From Caldilineaceae bacterium (lineage in GTDB: Bacteria > Chloroflexota > Anaerolineae > Caldilineales > Caldilineaceae), in NCBI GenBank assembly GCA_020634815.1, contig JACKBA010000002.1:1-64000 (forward strand): a DNA stretch of 64,000 bases. Direction: 5' to 3'. The position numbers and the translations under genes are program-made. Numbering within the stretch: the first letter of the stretch is position 1; each line of letters starts with the position of its first letter. Of the stretch, positions 21,024 through 31,133 are shown piece by piece. The notes below the pieces were generated by a model that saw only the letters and a list, made by a program, of their open reading frames with translations, had not been told where the DNA came from and made no database searches.

Positions 21024-22040
21024 CTATCGCCCTCGCTCCACGGCATACCCTAGCTGTCTGAGCAGATTCTGCCGCTTGCGCCAGCGCTCCCACACCTTGA
21101 CCCACAGTTCCAGGTAGACCTTGGTGCCGACGAGTTCTTCGATCTCCGGCCGCGCATTCTGCCCGATGCGCTTGATCATGCTGCCGCCGCTGCCCAGCAC
21201 GATGGCCTTCTGCGTGTCGCGCTCGACATAGAGCACGGCCGAAATGTAGGTCAGCGTTGCGCTGCGTTCGACAAACTCGTCGACCTCGACAGCCAGGCTG
21301 TGCGGCACCTCGTCCTGCAACAGGTAGAGCGCCTTCTCACGAATGATCTCGCCGGCCATGTAGCGCAGGTTGACATCGGTGATCTGATCTTCGGGGTAGT
21401 AGCGCGGACCGAACGGCAGCAACGTGCGCACCAGTGCCAGGAGATCATCGATGCCGCGGCCCGTGGACGCGCTAAAGTTGGCCGTGCTCACCGCCGGCCG
21501 GCCATCCCGCGTCGTGCCTGCCGCCCAGCCGAGCAGCGCTTCGTACTCGCGCACGCGCACTGCCGTCGATTCCGCATCGCCGCCCCAGCGGTCGATCTGG
21601 TTGAAGCCGAGGATCAGAGGCGGCAGCTTGATGCGCCGCTTCTTGCGCGTGGTCAGTTGGTGGAGCAAACTGGCGATCGCCCGATCCTCTTCTGTCGGCA
21701 GCGAGTTGACATCCACCAGCCAGAGCACCACATCGGCATCGGCAATCGTGTCGGCCGCCACCTGCACCATGTACTCGCCGAGCTTGTGCAGCGGGCGGTG
21801 AATGCCCGGCGTGTCGAGGAAGAGTAACTGGGCATCCGTGGTAGTCAGGATGCCCAGCATCTGGTCGCGCGTCGTCTGGGGTTTGGGGCTGGTGATGGCG
21901 ATCTTCTGGCCCAGCACGCGGTTGAGCAGCGTCGACTTGCCCACATTCGGCCGGCCGATCACCGCCACAAAGCCGCTGCGATGATCGTCCGGCAATGCCG
22001 GTTCGACCATCGCGTCCAGAGGTTGTTGCCCTTCATCCAT
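21024..22040 (-). CDS. era: GTPase Era
   Basis: The 338-residue GTPase binds 16S rRNA and acts in 30S ribosome maturation. Motifs are G1 GRPNVGKST (29-37), G2 in the PQTTRDQ loop, G3 DTPG (76-79), and a G4 that reads NQID (147-150) instead of the usual NKxD. The C-terminal KH domain is present, with GSGGSMIKRIGQNARPEIE and the final LWVKVWERWRKRQNLLRQLGY helix. It is about 35 residues longer than typical Era because of a short N-terminal extension and an insertion after G4. The ATG at 22040 is chosen over the longer open frame, whose first 50 codons have no family similarity. Confidence 0.93.
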   Translation of the reverse strand: MDEGQQPLDAMVEPALPDDHRSGFVAVIGRPNVGKSTLLNRVLGQKIAITSPKPQTTRDQMLGILTTTDAQLLFLDTPGIHRPLHKLGEYMVQVAADTIADADVVLWLVDVNSLPTEEDRAIASLLHQLTTRKKRRIKLPPLILGFNQIDRWGGDAESTAVRVREYEALLGWAAGTTRDGRPAVSTANFSASTGRGIDDLLALVRTLLPFGPRYYPEDQITDVNLRYMAGEIIREKALYLLQDEVPHSLAVEVDEFVERSATLTYISAVLYVERDTQKAIVLGSGGSMIKRIGQNARPEIEELVGTKVYLELWVKVWERWRKRQNLLRQLGYAVERGR

Positions 22041-22167
22041 GATTCGATTTGCCTCTCGTGTGCAAGGGCGCGGCCATGATCGATCGCGCTGTGCGCTCCA
22101 TTCTACACTCCCGCCGCCCATGGTGGCGGTCACGAAAGGAAGGGGGGCCGATTGGCCGGCGCGCTTC

Positions 22168-22839
22168 TTATTGGCTCTGCAACGTCGCAATCAGCCCGGC
22201 AATCGCAAAGATGAAGCAGAAGGCCAGCCCAATGACAAAGAGTACCGGGATGAGCACGACCCAGATCGCGCGCCCGCTGCTCATTTGGTGCTCCGTCTTG
22301 GTGGCGAAGTAGACGAGCACGAGCGAGTAGATCGAGATGAGTGGCGTGATACAACCAACGAACGGCACCATGCTCAGCAGCGTGGTCAGGATGCCCAACG
22401 GCGCCGAAAACGCTGCGTTGAGGTAGGCGTAGCGGCCATAATCGCCCGTGCCGCCCAGCACCTTGGCAATGAGGAAGTAAATTCCGACGCTGATCAGGAA
22501 GAACAGAGGGATGGTGATGATGTTGGTCAGGCTGGCCAGGCCGGCCGCGCCCATGGCGCCACCGCTGGTGAACGCGCGCAAGAAGGGCTCCACCTGCGCC
22601 GCTTCCTCTGGCGAAAGCTGTGCCTGCTCCAAGATGGCCGGCACCGTCGAATTCATGGCGCCGGCAAACATGAGCCCGCTGATGACGCCGATCACGGCCG
22701 ACACCGCGCCATAGATGGCCATCCAGATGATGGCCGTCGTCACGTTGGCGTCGGGCTTGAGACGCAGTTCCTCAAAGGTCGCATCGTTCGGGCTGGTCGT
22801 GGCCTTGATCCACGTCTGCCACATATCGGAAAAATTCAT
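22168..22839 (-). CDS. Yip1-family integral membrane protein
   Basis: The 223-residue protein has a hydrophilic N-terminal 30 residues (FSDMWQTWIKATTSPNDATFEELR) and then five hydrophobic helices, as in Yip1-domain proteins. A polar loop (residues 70-90) separates helices 1 and 2. It lies upstream of era in the same direction with a 127-nt gap. It is only distantly similar to the tandem pair at the window start. The function is unknown. Confidence 0.75.
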   Translation of the reverse strand: MNFSDMWQTWIKATTSPNDATFEELRLKPDANVTTAIIWMAIYGAVSAVIGVISGLMFAGAMNSTVPAILEQAQLSPEEAAQVEPFLRAFTSGGAMGAAGLASLTNIITIPLFFLISVGIYFLIAKVLGGTGDYGRYAYLNAAFSAPLGILTTLLSMVPFVGCITPLISIYSLVLVYFATKTEHQMSSGRAIWVVLIPVLFVIGLAFCFIFAIAGLIATLQSQ

Positions 22840-22969
22840 ACTCTCCCTCCTGATCCTAAGAATTACAGTTCTGTCATGACGCTGTCTCTGCCATCTTAGC
22901 GCAACAGGCGCGATACATCAATGGCCTGCAACCTGCCGCACCTGGACAGACACGGATTGGGAACGTGAC

Positions 22970-23000
22970 GGCAATTGAGCGGATCAGAGTGGGCAACGCG
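22970..23000. repeat. Degenerate GCGGAT-type repeat
   Basis: The motif ATTGAGCGGATC and a following AACGCGG in this intergenic stretch match units of the element at 13849-14003. The copy is short and decayed. Confidence 0.35.
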
Positions 23001-23002
23001 GT

Positions 23003-24382
23003 TCAGCGCAAGGCTGGACCAGCTTTGGGCATATTGAGATGAATGGTGCCGGTTGCCTCGTTGGGTTCGTGCAGGCGCCAGCCAAAGTGCGCGCTCAGAT
23101 AACGCAGGTAGGGATCGGGGTTCAGGGCCTGCTCGATCATGTAGGTCGAGCCGGTGAGGATGATGATCTCCCCGTTGCGCCGCAGCGATCGCGCCGTGCG
23201 CAGCGCCTGCTGCGGCTCGAACGCGACGAGCACGGGGATATCGCCGACGATACCCTTGACTTCCTCGCGCACGCGGGCAGGGTCCTGCCCCTTAAACGAC
23301 GCGCTGGTCACAATGATCGTCTGGGCGATGTCGGCCAGCGAGCGGAAGACTTTGGTGGAGATGCGCTGCCCGGAGATGCCGACGACCAGTATCTTGCCGC
23401 GATCGCCAAACTGCTTGCGAATCTCGCCGGACAGCGCCTCAATCTTCTCGGCGTTGTGGGCGATGTCGGCATAGATGCCTTCCTCCACCGTCCAGAAACG
23501 GCCGAGCAGGCGCGCCGCGGCAAACGCGCGCAGGAGGGTCGCCTCGTCCACCGCCGGCGCCAGCGCGCGGATGACGGCCAACGCCAGCGCCGCGTTGCGT
23601 TTCTGATAGTCGGCGTGCAGCAGCGAGTCGGCGGGCGGTTCCAGGCCGAGCCGGTCGAGCGCGGACACCAGGTCGGCAACCGCAGTATCGCCCACCTCCA
23701 CCACGGGCGCGCCCGTTGCCGCGCATACTTGGCGCACGATTTCCAGCGTCTCCGGGGCGGTGTCGCTGGTAAAGAAGGGCGCGCCCGGCCGCGCAATGCC
23801 GGCCTTGTCCAGCGCGCGCTGCCACAACTCGTCGCCCAGCATATGCGCGTGGTCGCTGCCGACGTTTGTCAGCGCCGACGCCACGGCATCCAGCGCGCGC
23901 GTCTGGTCGTAGCGCCCGCCGACGCCCGTCTCCATGGCCGCCCACTCCACGCCATGCTGCTCGAAGAGCGCCAGCGCGATGAGAATCGACACCTCATGAA
24001 AGGTGTGGACGTGCGCGGGGTTCTCGACGGCAAGCTGGACGCAGTGCGGGCGCACGCGCGTCTCCCACGCCAGAGTGATGTCGTCCTGGCTGACGAACTC
24101 GCCGCCGATGCTGAAGCGTTCGCGATAGTCGAAGAGGTGCGGGCTCATAAAGGCCGCGGCCTTGCCGGCGCAGCCGAAGCCCACCTCCAGGAAGCGGCAG
24201 GTTGATCCCTTGCCACCCGTGCCGGCTACGTGGATCAGCCGCGTGGGATGGCCGTGGGGCCACAGCGTGCGGATCGAGCGGCGCAACAGTTCGTGGCGCG
24301 CCAGCTTGGCGATCGACCACTCAGCGTGGAAGATCTGGTCGACGGTGTTGTAATAGGGAAAGTTGGCGCTGGGATCAGGCAT
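23003..24382 (-). CDS. folC: Folylpolyglutamate synthase / dihydrofolate synthase (Mur-ligase family)
   Basis: The 459-residue ligase has the Mur-ligase P-loop GTGGKGST (54-61), a central domain with the AMETGVGGRYDQTRA motif and DVALTNVGSDH-like segment (ALTNVGSDHAHMLGDELW), and a C-terminal Rossmann domain. FolC adds glutamate to dihydropteroate or folate using ATP in the cytosol. The start ATG at 24382 lies 7 nt from a heptad repeat array, and no Shine-Dalgarno sequence is visible, so translation may depend on the repeat context or on a leaderless-like mechanism. A different Mur-like amide ligase cannot be fully excluded. Confidence 0.82.
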   Translation of the reverse strand: MPDPSANFPYYNTVDQIFHAEWSIAKLARHELLRRSIRTLWPHGHPTRLIHVAGTGGKGSTCRFLEVGFGCAGKAAAFMSPHLFDYRERFSIGGEFVSQDDITLAWETRVRPHCVQLAVENPAHVHTFHEVSILIALALFEQHGVEWAAMETGVGGRYDQTRALDAVASALTNVGSDHAHMLGDELWQRALDKAGIARPGAPFFTSDTAPETLEIVRQVCAATGAPVVEVGDTAVADLVSALDRLGLEPPADSLLHADYQKRNAALALAVIRALAPAVDEATLLRAFAAARLLGRFWTVEEGIYADIAHNAEKIEALSGEIRKQFGDRGKILVVGISGQRISTKVFRSLADIAQTIIVTSASFKGQDPARVREEVKGIVGDIPVLVAFEPQQALRTARSLRRNGEIIILTGSTYMIEQALNPDPYLRYLSAHFGWRLHEPNEATGTIHLNMPKAGPALR

Positions 24383-24389
24383 CGAGTTT

Positions 24390-24487
24390 CAACGGTCAAC
24401 GGTCAATGGTCAATGGTCAACGGTCAATGGTCCATGGAGTGTCGCCCCTCGCCCCTCGCAATTCTTCCGTTGACCGTTGACCATTCC
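24390..24487. repeat. Heptad GGTCAAC/GGTCAAT tandem array forming an inverted repeat
   Basis: Six to seven direct 7-nt units alternating AACGGTC and AATGGTC run from 24390 to 24437. After a loop containing the CGCCCCT microrepeat (24442-24459), the complementary CCGTTGA units lie at 24467-24487. The right arm pairs over about 19 nt with one mismatch to the units near 24413-24431. It fills the gap between proS and folC. Confidence 0.85.
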
Positions 24488-24494
24488 CCGGATT

Positions 24495-26276
<1,782 letters not shown>

Positions 26277-26312
26277 GAAAAGCTCCGCTCGATTGGTAGC
26301 TTGTTTGGTCGG

Positions 26313-26714
26313 TTAGTTGCTCACGAGCAGATGGTCTACCCGTGCCTTGATCTCTTCGTAGGGCATGACGCCCACAATGCGGTCCACTTCCTGGCCGTCG
26401 CGCAGGATCAGCAGTGTCGGCAATCCCATGACATTGAAACGCGACGGCGTCTCCGGGTTCTCGTCGACGTCGAGCGCAGCCACCAGCATGCGGCCGGCAT
26501 ACTCCTGCGCCAGGAAGCCGACGTAGGCCGACATGACGTGACACGGCTCGCACCAATCCGCCCAGAAGTCGACGACCGCCGGCAGCGTCGATTGCTCGAC
26601 CACAGTGGCGAAGTCGCCGTCGGTGACGTCGATCACGGGGGGCGGCGCTGGCCGTTCGGGCGGTGGCGCCGCCGGCTGCTTGCCGCCGATGCGCTTGAGA
26701 AACTTGTCGATCAC
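26313..26714 (-). CDS. Thioredoxin-fold protein with WCEPC active site
   Basis: The 133-residue cytosolic protein has a thioredoxin domain after a 28-residue Pro/Ala-rich N-terminal stretch. The active site is WCEPC (54-58), a CxxC with Glu-Pro instead of Gly-Pro, and the cis-proline region is MGLPTLLIL. The GTG at 26714 is favoured over the long open frame to 26828, which overlaps the EcsC gene and lacks family similarity; AGGTG lies upstream. It may reduce disulfides generally, or serve the OsmC peroxidase encoded two genes upstream. Confidence 0.85.
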   Translation of the reverse strand: MIDKFLKRIGGKQPAAPPPERPAPPPVIDVTDGDFATVVEQSTLPAVVDFWADWCEPCHVMSAYVGFLAQEYAGRMLVAALDVDENPETPSRFNVMGLPTLLILRDGQEVDRIVGVMPYEEIKARVDHLLVSN

Positions 26715-26733
26715 GGTTGCACCTGCCTGACTA

Positions 26734-27531
26734 CTACTCGCCGTCGCCCAGGCGCGGGCGGCGGCCAAAGCGGGCAGCGACAGCGTCGCCCGCGCGTCGC
26801 ACGGCATCGCCTGTCGCGGCGCCAACACGCTGCGCGCCCCCGCTCACCGCGCGACCGACGTCGGCCATGACATCGCCCAGCCAGCCAACCAGCTTGCGCT
26901 CGTCGACGCCGGTCACGGCGCGGAAGCTCTCCGACCAGTCGCCCACGGCATCGGGCCCCAGCCGGAAGTAGGCATCGGCGCGCTTGCCGATGACGTAGGT
27001 CATGAGAATGTTGGATGCCGCCGAAACCGCGATCCCGACAAAGGGGATCGCCTTGACGAAAGCGCGGCCGGCAAAGCGTTCGGCGACGCGCTCGGCCATC
27101 TTGCGGCTGGCCTGGTTGACCAGCCGTTCGGTGCCCATGTTGAGGCCGGTCACGATCATGAGCGCGTTGCGCGCCTCGGCCGGCGTCAGCGTGTGCTCGC
27201 GCGCCGCCGCGATCTCCAGCACCAGCTCGGATTGCAGGCGCAGCGTCACGCCCACATCGGTGACGACGCCCAGGGTAAACGAAGCCAGGCTGCCAAAGCC
27301 GGGGATCAGTGCCGCCGCCGAAGTGGCCGCGCCGACGGTGCCGGTCTGGAGCGCCTTCTGCTTGATCAGGTGCTCGACGAGCGCATCGTCGCGCAGGCGC
27401 CGCTGCACGCGGATGTCGGCCACGCGCTGCATGGCGGCCTCCGCATCGGCGTCGTTCACCGACCGCAGCGTGCGGTCGACCAGGGATTCCAGCGTATTCG
27501 GTTCGCGATTGTCAGAATGGGTCTCGGCCAA
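26734..27531 (-). CDS. EcsC-family protein
   Basis: The 265-residue protein matches the EcsC family: the amphipathic/hydrophobic GAATSAAALIPGFGSLASFTLGVV region (about 60-85), then NMGTERLVNQASRKMAERVAERF, and IPFVGIAVSAASNILMTYVIGKRA (about 165-190). EcsC proteins are associated with membranes and their biochemical role is unknown. No ATG is available; the TTG at 27531 is preceded by GAGG at 5 nt. The gene lies between the OsmC and thioredoxin genes, with gaps of 23 and 19 nt, in one operon. Confidence 0.8.
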   Translation of the reverse strand: MAETHSDNREPNTLESLVDRTLRSVNDADAEAAMQRVADIRVQRRLRDDALVEHLIKQKALQTGTVGAATSAAALIPGFGSLASFTLGVVTDVGVTLRLQSELVLEIAAAREHTLTPAEARNALMIVTGLNMGTERLVNQASRKMAERVAERFAGRAFVKAIPFVGIAVSAASNILMTYVIGKRADAYFRLGPDAVGDWSESFRAVTGVDERKLVGWLGDVMADVGRAVSGGAQRVGAATGDAVRRAGDAVAARFGRRPRLGDGE

Positions 27532-27554
27532 CTTTGCCTCGTTACGGAACGCGA

Positions 27555-27977
27555 TTATGCCTCGACCGGCTCGTCGGCCGTGCGCAGTTCGTGGTCGTGC
27601 GTGATCTCGGCAACGCCGGCCAGCGTGGCATGCGCGCCGCAATACTTGTTCACGCTCAGATCGATGGCGCGCTCTACCTTGTGCGGGTCAAGTCCGGCGC
27701 CGGTGATCACATAGTGGATGTGAATGGCGCTCCACGGCTTCGGCCACTCCTCGCCGCGCTCGCCGCTGATTTCGACGCGGATGTCCTCCAGGGGCTGGCG
27801 CTGCTTCTGCAGAATGTCGACGATATCGATGGCCGTGCAGCCCCCAAGCCCGAGAAGCAGCATCTGCATGGGGCTGACGCCCGGGCCGTCGCCGGGACTC
27901 ATCACCACGCTGCGGCCGTTGTCGCCGACACCCAGAAAACTCTTGCCTTCAATCCACTGCACAGACGTTTTTGCCAT
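27555..27977 (-). CDS. OsmC-family peroxiredoxin-like protein
   Basis: The 140-residue protein is an OsmC/Ohr-fold thiol peroxidase candidate. The two family cysteines are C47 (LGLGGCTAIDIVDIL) and C113 (NKYCGAHATLAG). It reduces organic hydroperoxides in characterised relatives; this subgroup resembles YhfA-type OsmC proteins more than Ohr. The ATG at 27977 follows AGAGGGAC. It heads the minus-strand run OsmC-EcsC-thioredoxin-proS-folC. Confidence 0.9.
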   Translation of the reverse strand: MAKTSVQWIEGKSFLGVGDNGRSVVMSPGDGPGVSPMQMLLLGLGGCTAIDIVDILQKQRQPLEDIRVEISGERGEEWPKPWSAIHIHYVITGAGLDPHKVERAIDLSVNKYCGAHATLAGVAEITHDHELRTADEPVEA

Positions 27978-28098
27978 TGCCGTCCCTCTGTTTTTCCAGA
28001 CCGGAAAATAACAGCCGCCCAATTGTAGCGGCTGTTACTTATGGTTGACTCTTTTCAATTGAGTATATGCCCGCAAGATGCGCTTGTCAAAGCAGGTG

Positions 28099-28107
28099 TG
28101 TTATAAT
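28099..28107 (+). promoter_or_regulatory. Extended -10 promoter of the acyl-CoA ligase gene
   Basis: TGT followed directly by TATAAT (28102-28107) forms an extended -10 element 150 nt upstream of the ATG. No good -35 hexamer is visible at 17 nt, which fits an extended -10 promoter. The 150-nt leader has no recognised riboswitch. Confidence 0.5.
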
Positions 28108-28256
28108 CCAGAGAAGCCGCTTTTCCCTTAGTCTCGAATTGAAAGCAATTGCGAATCAGCCGATGCCAGATCGGCGACAGCCTGAGGCGCAACGGCTTGC
28201 AGTCTGAGTCGACCCGTTCAGCAACCTATCGAACGCGAAACAAACAAGGAGCGACC

Positions 28257-30002
28257 ATGTCCTCGAATTTTCCGTGGCTTTCGAGCTATGAGCAGGGTGT
28301 GCCCGCAACAGTTGACGTGCCCGACATCACGATTCAGCAATTTCTCGTCGAGTCGGCGCGCAAGTACCCGAACAAGACGGCAGTGCGCATGGTGTTGCGC
28401 TATCTGCCCTTGGGGCTGGCCGTCCAGGGCAAGTTGACCTACAAGGAGGTGGATGACCTCAGCGATCGCTTTGCCGCCGCGTTGGCCGCGCAGGGTGTCA
28501 AGAAGGGCACGCGCGTCTCCATCATGCTGCCCAACTGCCCGCAACAGGTCGTCATGTATTTCGGCGTCTTGAAGGCCGGCGGCGTCGTGGTCAACACGAA
28601 CCCGACCTACCCGCCCCACGAACTCGAGCCGTTGATGAAGTCGAGCGGAACCGAGGTTATTGTCACCGTTTCGGGGCTGTACGACCGCGTCAAGAAGATC
28701 CAGCCCAACACCGACATCAAGACGATCATCCTCACCGACCTTTCCGACCATATCACCGGCCTCTTCCGCAAGACAGTGAACAAGCAACTGGCGGAAAAGG
28801 GCATGTACGCCGAGGTGCCCGGCGGCCCCGGAGTCTTCCACTACAAGGAGTTGGTCAAGCGATATCCGGCCAAGGCGCCGGCCATCAACTTCAACACGGC
28901 CACCGACACGGCCGTCTTCCAGTTCACCGGCGGCACGACCGGCCTGCCCAAGGCCGCCGAGTTGACCCATCGCAACCTCGTCGCCAACACCACGCAGATG
29001 ATCGCCTGGATGCCCTCGGTCGTGCCTGGCAACGAGAAGCTGCTGCTGGCGCTCCCGTCGTTCCATGTCTACGGCATGACCGTCGGCATGCTCTTCTGCG
29101 TCGCGATCAGCGGCGAGCTGGTCGTTGCGCCGGACCCGCGCGACACCACGCACAACCTGGAGATCATCGCCAAGGAACACATCACGCTCTATCCGGGCGT
29201 CCCTGCGATGTACATCGCCATCATCAACCACCCGCGCGTTACGGAGTACAACCTGCGCTCGATCAAGGCGTGTCTCAGCGGCGGCTCGGCCCTGCCCGTC
29301 GAGGTGGCGCAGAAGTTCGACGAGATCACCGGCGGGCGGCTAGTCGAAGGCTACGGCATGTCCGAATCCTCGCCCGTCACCTGCGCCAACCCGATCACGG
29401 GGCGCACGAAGGTCGGCTCCATCGGCATCCCGATCTCCAGCACCGAGATCGCCATTGTCTCGCTGGAACCGGATGAGAACGGCCACTATAAATTTCTGGG
29501 GCTTGGCGAAGAGGGCGAACTCGTCGCACGCGGCCCGCAGGTCATGAAGGGCTACTTCAGCAACCCCGAAGAGACAGCCAAGACCATCGACGCCGACGGC
29601 TGGCTTCACACCGGCGACATCGCCAAAATGGACGAGGAAGGCTATTTCTACATCGTCGACCGCAAGAAGGATTTGATCATCGCCAGCGGGTACAACATCG
29701 TGCCGCGCGAAGTGGAAGAGGTGCTCTTTATGCACCAGAAGGTCATGGAAGCCGCCGTCGTGGGTGTGCCGGACGCCAAGCGCGGCGAGACGGTCAAGGC
29801 CTTCGTCGTGCTGAAGCAGGGCCAGTCGGCCACCGTCGAGGAACTCCGTGGCTTCTGCAAGGAGAACCTGGCGCCCTACAAGGTACCGACCTTCGTCGAG
29901 TTCCGCACAGAACTGCCCAAGACCCAGGTGGGCAAGGTGCTACGCCGCCAACTCGTGGAAGAAGAGAAGGCCAAGCAGGCCAGTGGTACGGCCGAGGCGT
30001 AA
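28257..30002 (+). CDS. fadD: Long-chain acyl-CoA ligase (AMP-forming, FadD-like)
   Basis: The 581-residue ANL-family enzyme activates fatty acids with ATP and CoA. Signature regions are FTGGTTGLPKAAELTHRNL (about 224-242), VEGYGMSESSPV (about 363-374), the ATP-binding LHTGDIAKMDEEGYFYIVDR (about 457-476) and the C-terminal catalytic lysine in TQVGKVLRRQL. The ATG at 28257 has AAGGAG upstream. The gene stands alone between an extended -10 promoter and a strong terminator. Chain-length preference cannot be predicted; a medium-chain or aryl acid substrate is possible. Confidence 0.9.
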   Translation: MSSNFPWLSSYEQGVPATVDVPDITIQQFLVESARKYPNKTAVRMVLRYLPLGLAVQGKLTYKEVDDLSDRFAAALAAQGVKKGTRVSIMLPNCPQQVVMYFGVLKAGGVVVNTNPTYPPHELEPLMKSSGTEVIVTVSGLYDRVKKIQPNTDIKTIILTDLSDHITGLFRKTVNKQLAEKGMYAEVPGGPGVFHYKELVKRYPAKAPAINFNTATDTAVFQFTGGTTGLPKAAELTHRNLVANTTQMIAWMPSVVPGNEKLLLALPSFHVYGMTVGMLFCVAISGELVVAPDPRDTTHNLEIIAKEHITLYPGVPAMYIAIINHPRVTEYNLRSIKACLSGGSALPVEVAQKFDEITGGRLVEGYGMSESSPVTCANPITGRTKVGSIGIPISSTEIAIVSLEPDENGHYKFLGLGEEGELVARGPQVMKGYFSNPEETAKTIDADGWLHTGDIAKMDEEGYFYIVDRKKDLIIASGYNIVPREVEEVLFMHQKVMEAAVVGVPDAKRGETVKAFVVLKQGQSATVEELRGFCKENLAPYKVPTFVEFRTELPKTQVGKVLRRQLVEEEKAKQASGTAEA

Positions 30003-30040
30003 CGGCGGAGCGGCTCACAACCAACCGACCATCCGAAACA

Positions 30041-30084
30041 AAGACCGGGCAGAGGGAATTATCCTTCTGCCCGGTCTTCTTTTT
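30041..30084 (+). terminator. Rho-independent terminator after the acyl-CoA ligase gene
   Basis: A 13-bp perfect stem (AAGACCGGGCAGA at 30041-30053 with its complement at 30066-30078) and a 12-nt loop are followed by CTTTTT. Confidence 0.93.
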
Positions 30085-30120
30085 ATGGCACCTTGCCTGA
30101 CAACGGCGCTTTCGCCAGGA

Positions 30121-30318
30121 TCAACCGGCCCGGTCGATCGCCAGACGCAGCGCGTACTCCTCGGCCATCAACTGCTCGACCTTGCGCTGCAACCCGTCGA
30201 TCTGACGGCGCGTCCGCCAGGTCGGCGGCTGTGCCTGGATGCGCTCCAGATCGCGCCGGGCCGACTCCAGCCGCCGGCGTACCTCATGCTTGCGGGCAAT
30301 CAGCGCATCGCGGTCCAT
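30121..30318 (-). CDS. Small charged coiled-coil protein
   Basis: This 65-residue, Arg/Glu-rich protein (MDRDALIARKHEVRRRLESA) is predicted to be mostly one or two amphipathic helices. It starts 9 nt after the tatC stop and ends before the acyl-CoA ligase terminator. Its position suggests it is the last gene of the fabD-tatC transcript. No family is recognised. It could be a spurious frame, but its codon use and close spacing support it. Confidence 0.5.
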   Translation of the reverse strand: MDRDALIARKHEVRRRLESARRDLERIQAQPPTWRTRRQIDGLQRKVEQLMAEEYALRLAIDRAG

Positions 30319-30327
30319 GGGGCCTAC

Positions 30328-31131
30328 TTACTCGTCGTGATCTTTGTACTCGTCGGGGATGAAATCTTCCGTGGAGAAGTCACGCGGCGCGCGCGGCTTG
30401 TAGATGGCGAAAGCAATGGCCACGCTGCCGAAATAGAGCACCAGCAACGGCGCCATGACGAGCGTCATGTTGACGGGATCCACCGTCGGGGTGATGGCAG
30501 CCGCTACAATGGCAATAATCACGATGGCGTGACGCCAGAAGCCAAGCAACTGCTGACCGCTGACGATGCCGGCGCGCGCCAGGAACGCGATGACCAACGG
30601 CATCTCGAACGCCACGCCGATCCAGAAAACGATACGCGTGACAAAGCCGATGTAGCGATCGATGGTCCACTCCTGGGCGATGATGTCGCCGAGGAAGCTT
30701 TGCAGGAACCCAACCGCGGTCGGCAGCAGCATGAAATAGGCAAAGAGCGCGCCGATTGCAAAAAGCACCATGACGCCGGGGAGCGTCAGAATCAAGTTGC
30801 GCTTCTCATGCGGATAGAGACCCGGCGACATGAACGCAATGACGTGATAGACGATGACCGGCATGGCCAGCACGGCGCCACAGGTGAAGCTGACCTTGAA
30901 GAAGACGCTGATCGTGTCGGTCGGGCCGATAGCCATGGGCTGGGCGCCGGCTTCGGTCAGCGGACGGATAATGAACTCCAGCAGCGGGCTGACAAAGACC
31001 ATGGAGATGGCCGTCCCTGCCACCAGCGCGCCGATGACCCAGATCAGGCGCGTGCGCAGCTCACGGAGATGGTCCATGAGCGTCATGCGGCTCTCGTCGA
31101 TTGGGTCGTATGTGGGATGAACCTGGCTCAA
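30328..31131 (-). CDS. tatC: Sec-independent (twin-arginine) translocase subunit TatC
   Basis: The 267-residue membrane protein has six helices and the TatC motifs MDHLRELRTRLIW (residues 19-31) and SPGLYPHEKRNLI (about 119-131). It recognises twin-arginine signal peptides and exports folded proteins. The start is a TTG at 31131, preceded by GGAGGA that lies within the end of tatA. A Tat-type lipoprotein precursor occurs at 44166 in this window. Confidence 0.95.
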   Translation of the reverse strand: MSQVHPTYDPIDESRMTLMDHLRELRTRLIWVIGALVAGTAISMVFVSPLLEFIIRPLTEAGAQPMAIGPTDTISVFFKVSFTCGAVLAMPVIVYHVIAFMSPGLYPHEKRNLILTLPGVMVLFAIGALFAYFMLLPTAVGFLQSFLGDIIAQEWTIDRYIGFVTRIVFWIGVAFEMPLVIAFLARAGIVSGQQLLGFWRHAIVIIAIVAAAITPTVDPVNMTLVMAPLLVLYFGSVAIAFAIYKPRAPRDFSTEDFIPDEYKDHDE

Positions 31132-31133
31132 CG

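Noticed and set aside
24390..24487. CRISPR array
   Set aside because: Units are only 7 nt, without 30-nt spacers, and no cas gene is present.
28108..28256. Riboswitch in the acyl-CoA ligase leader
   Set aside because: No known riboswitch core was recognised in the 150-nt leader.
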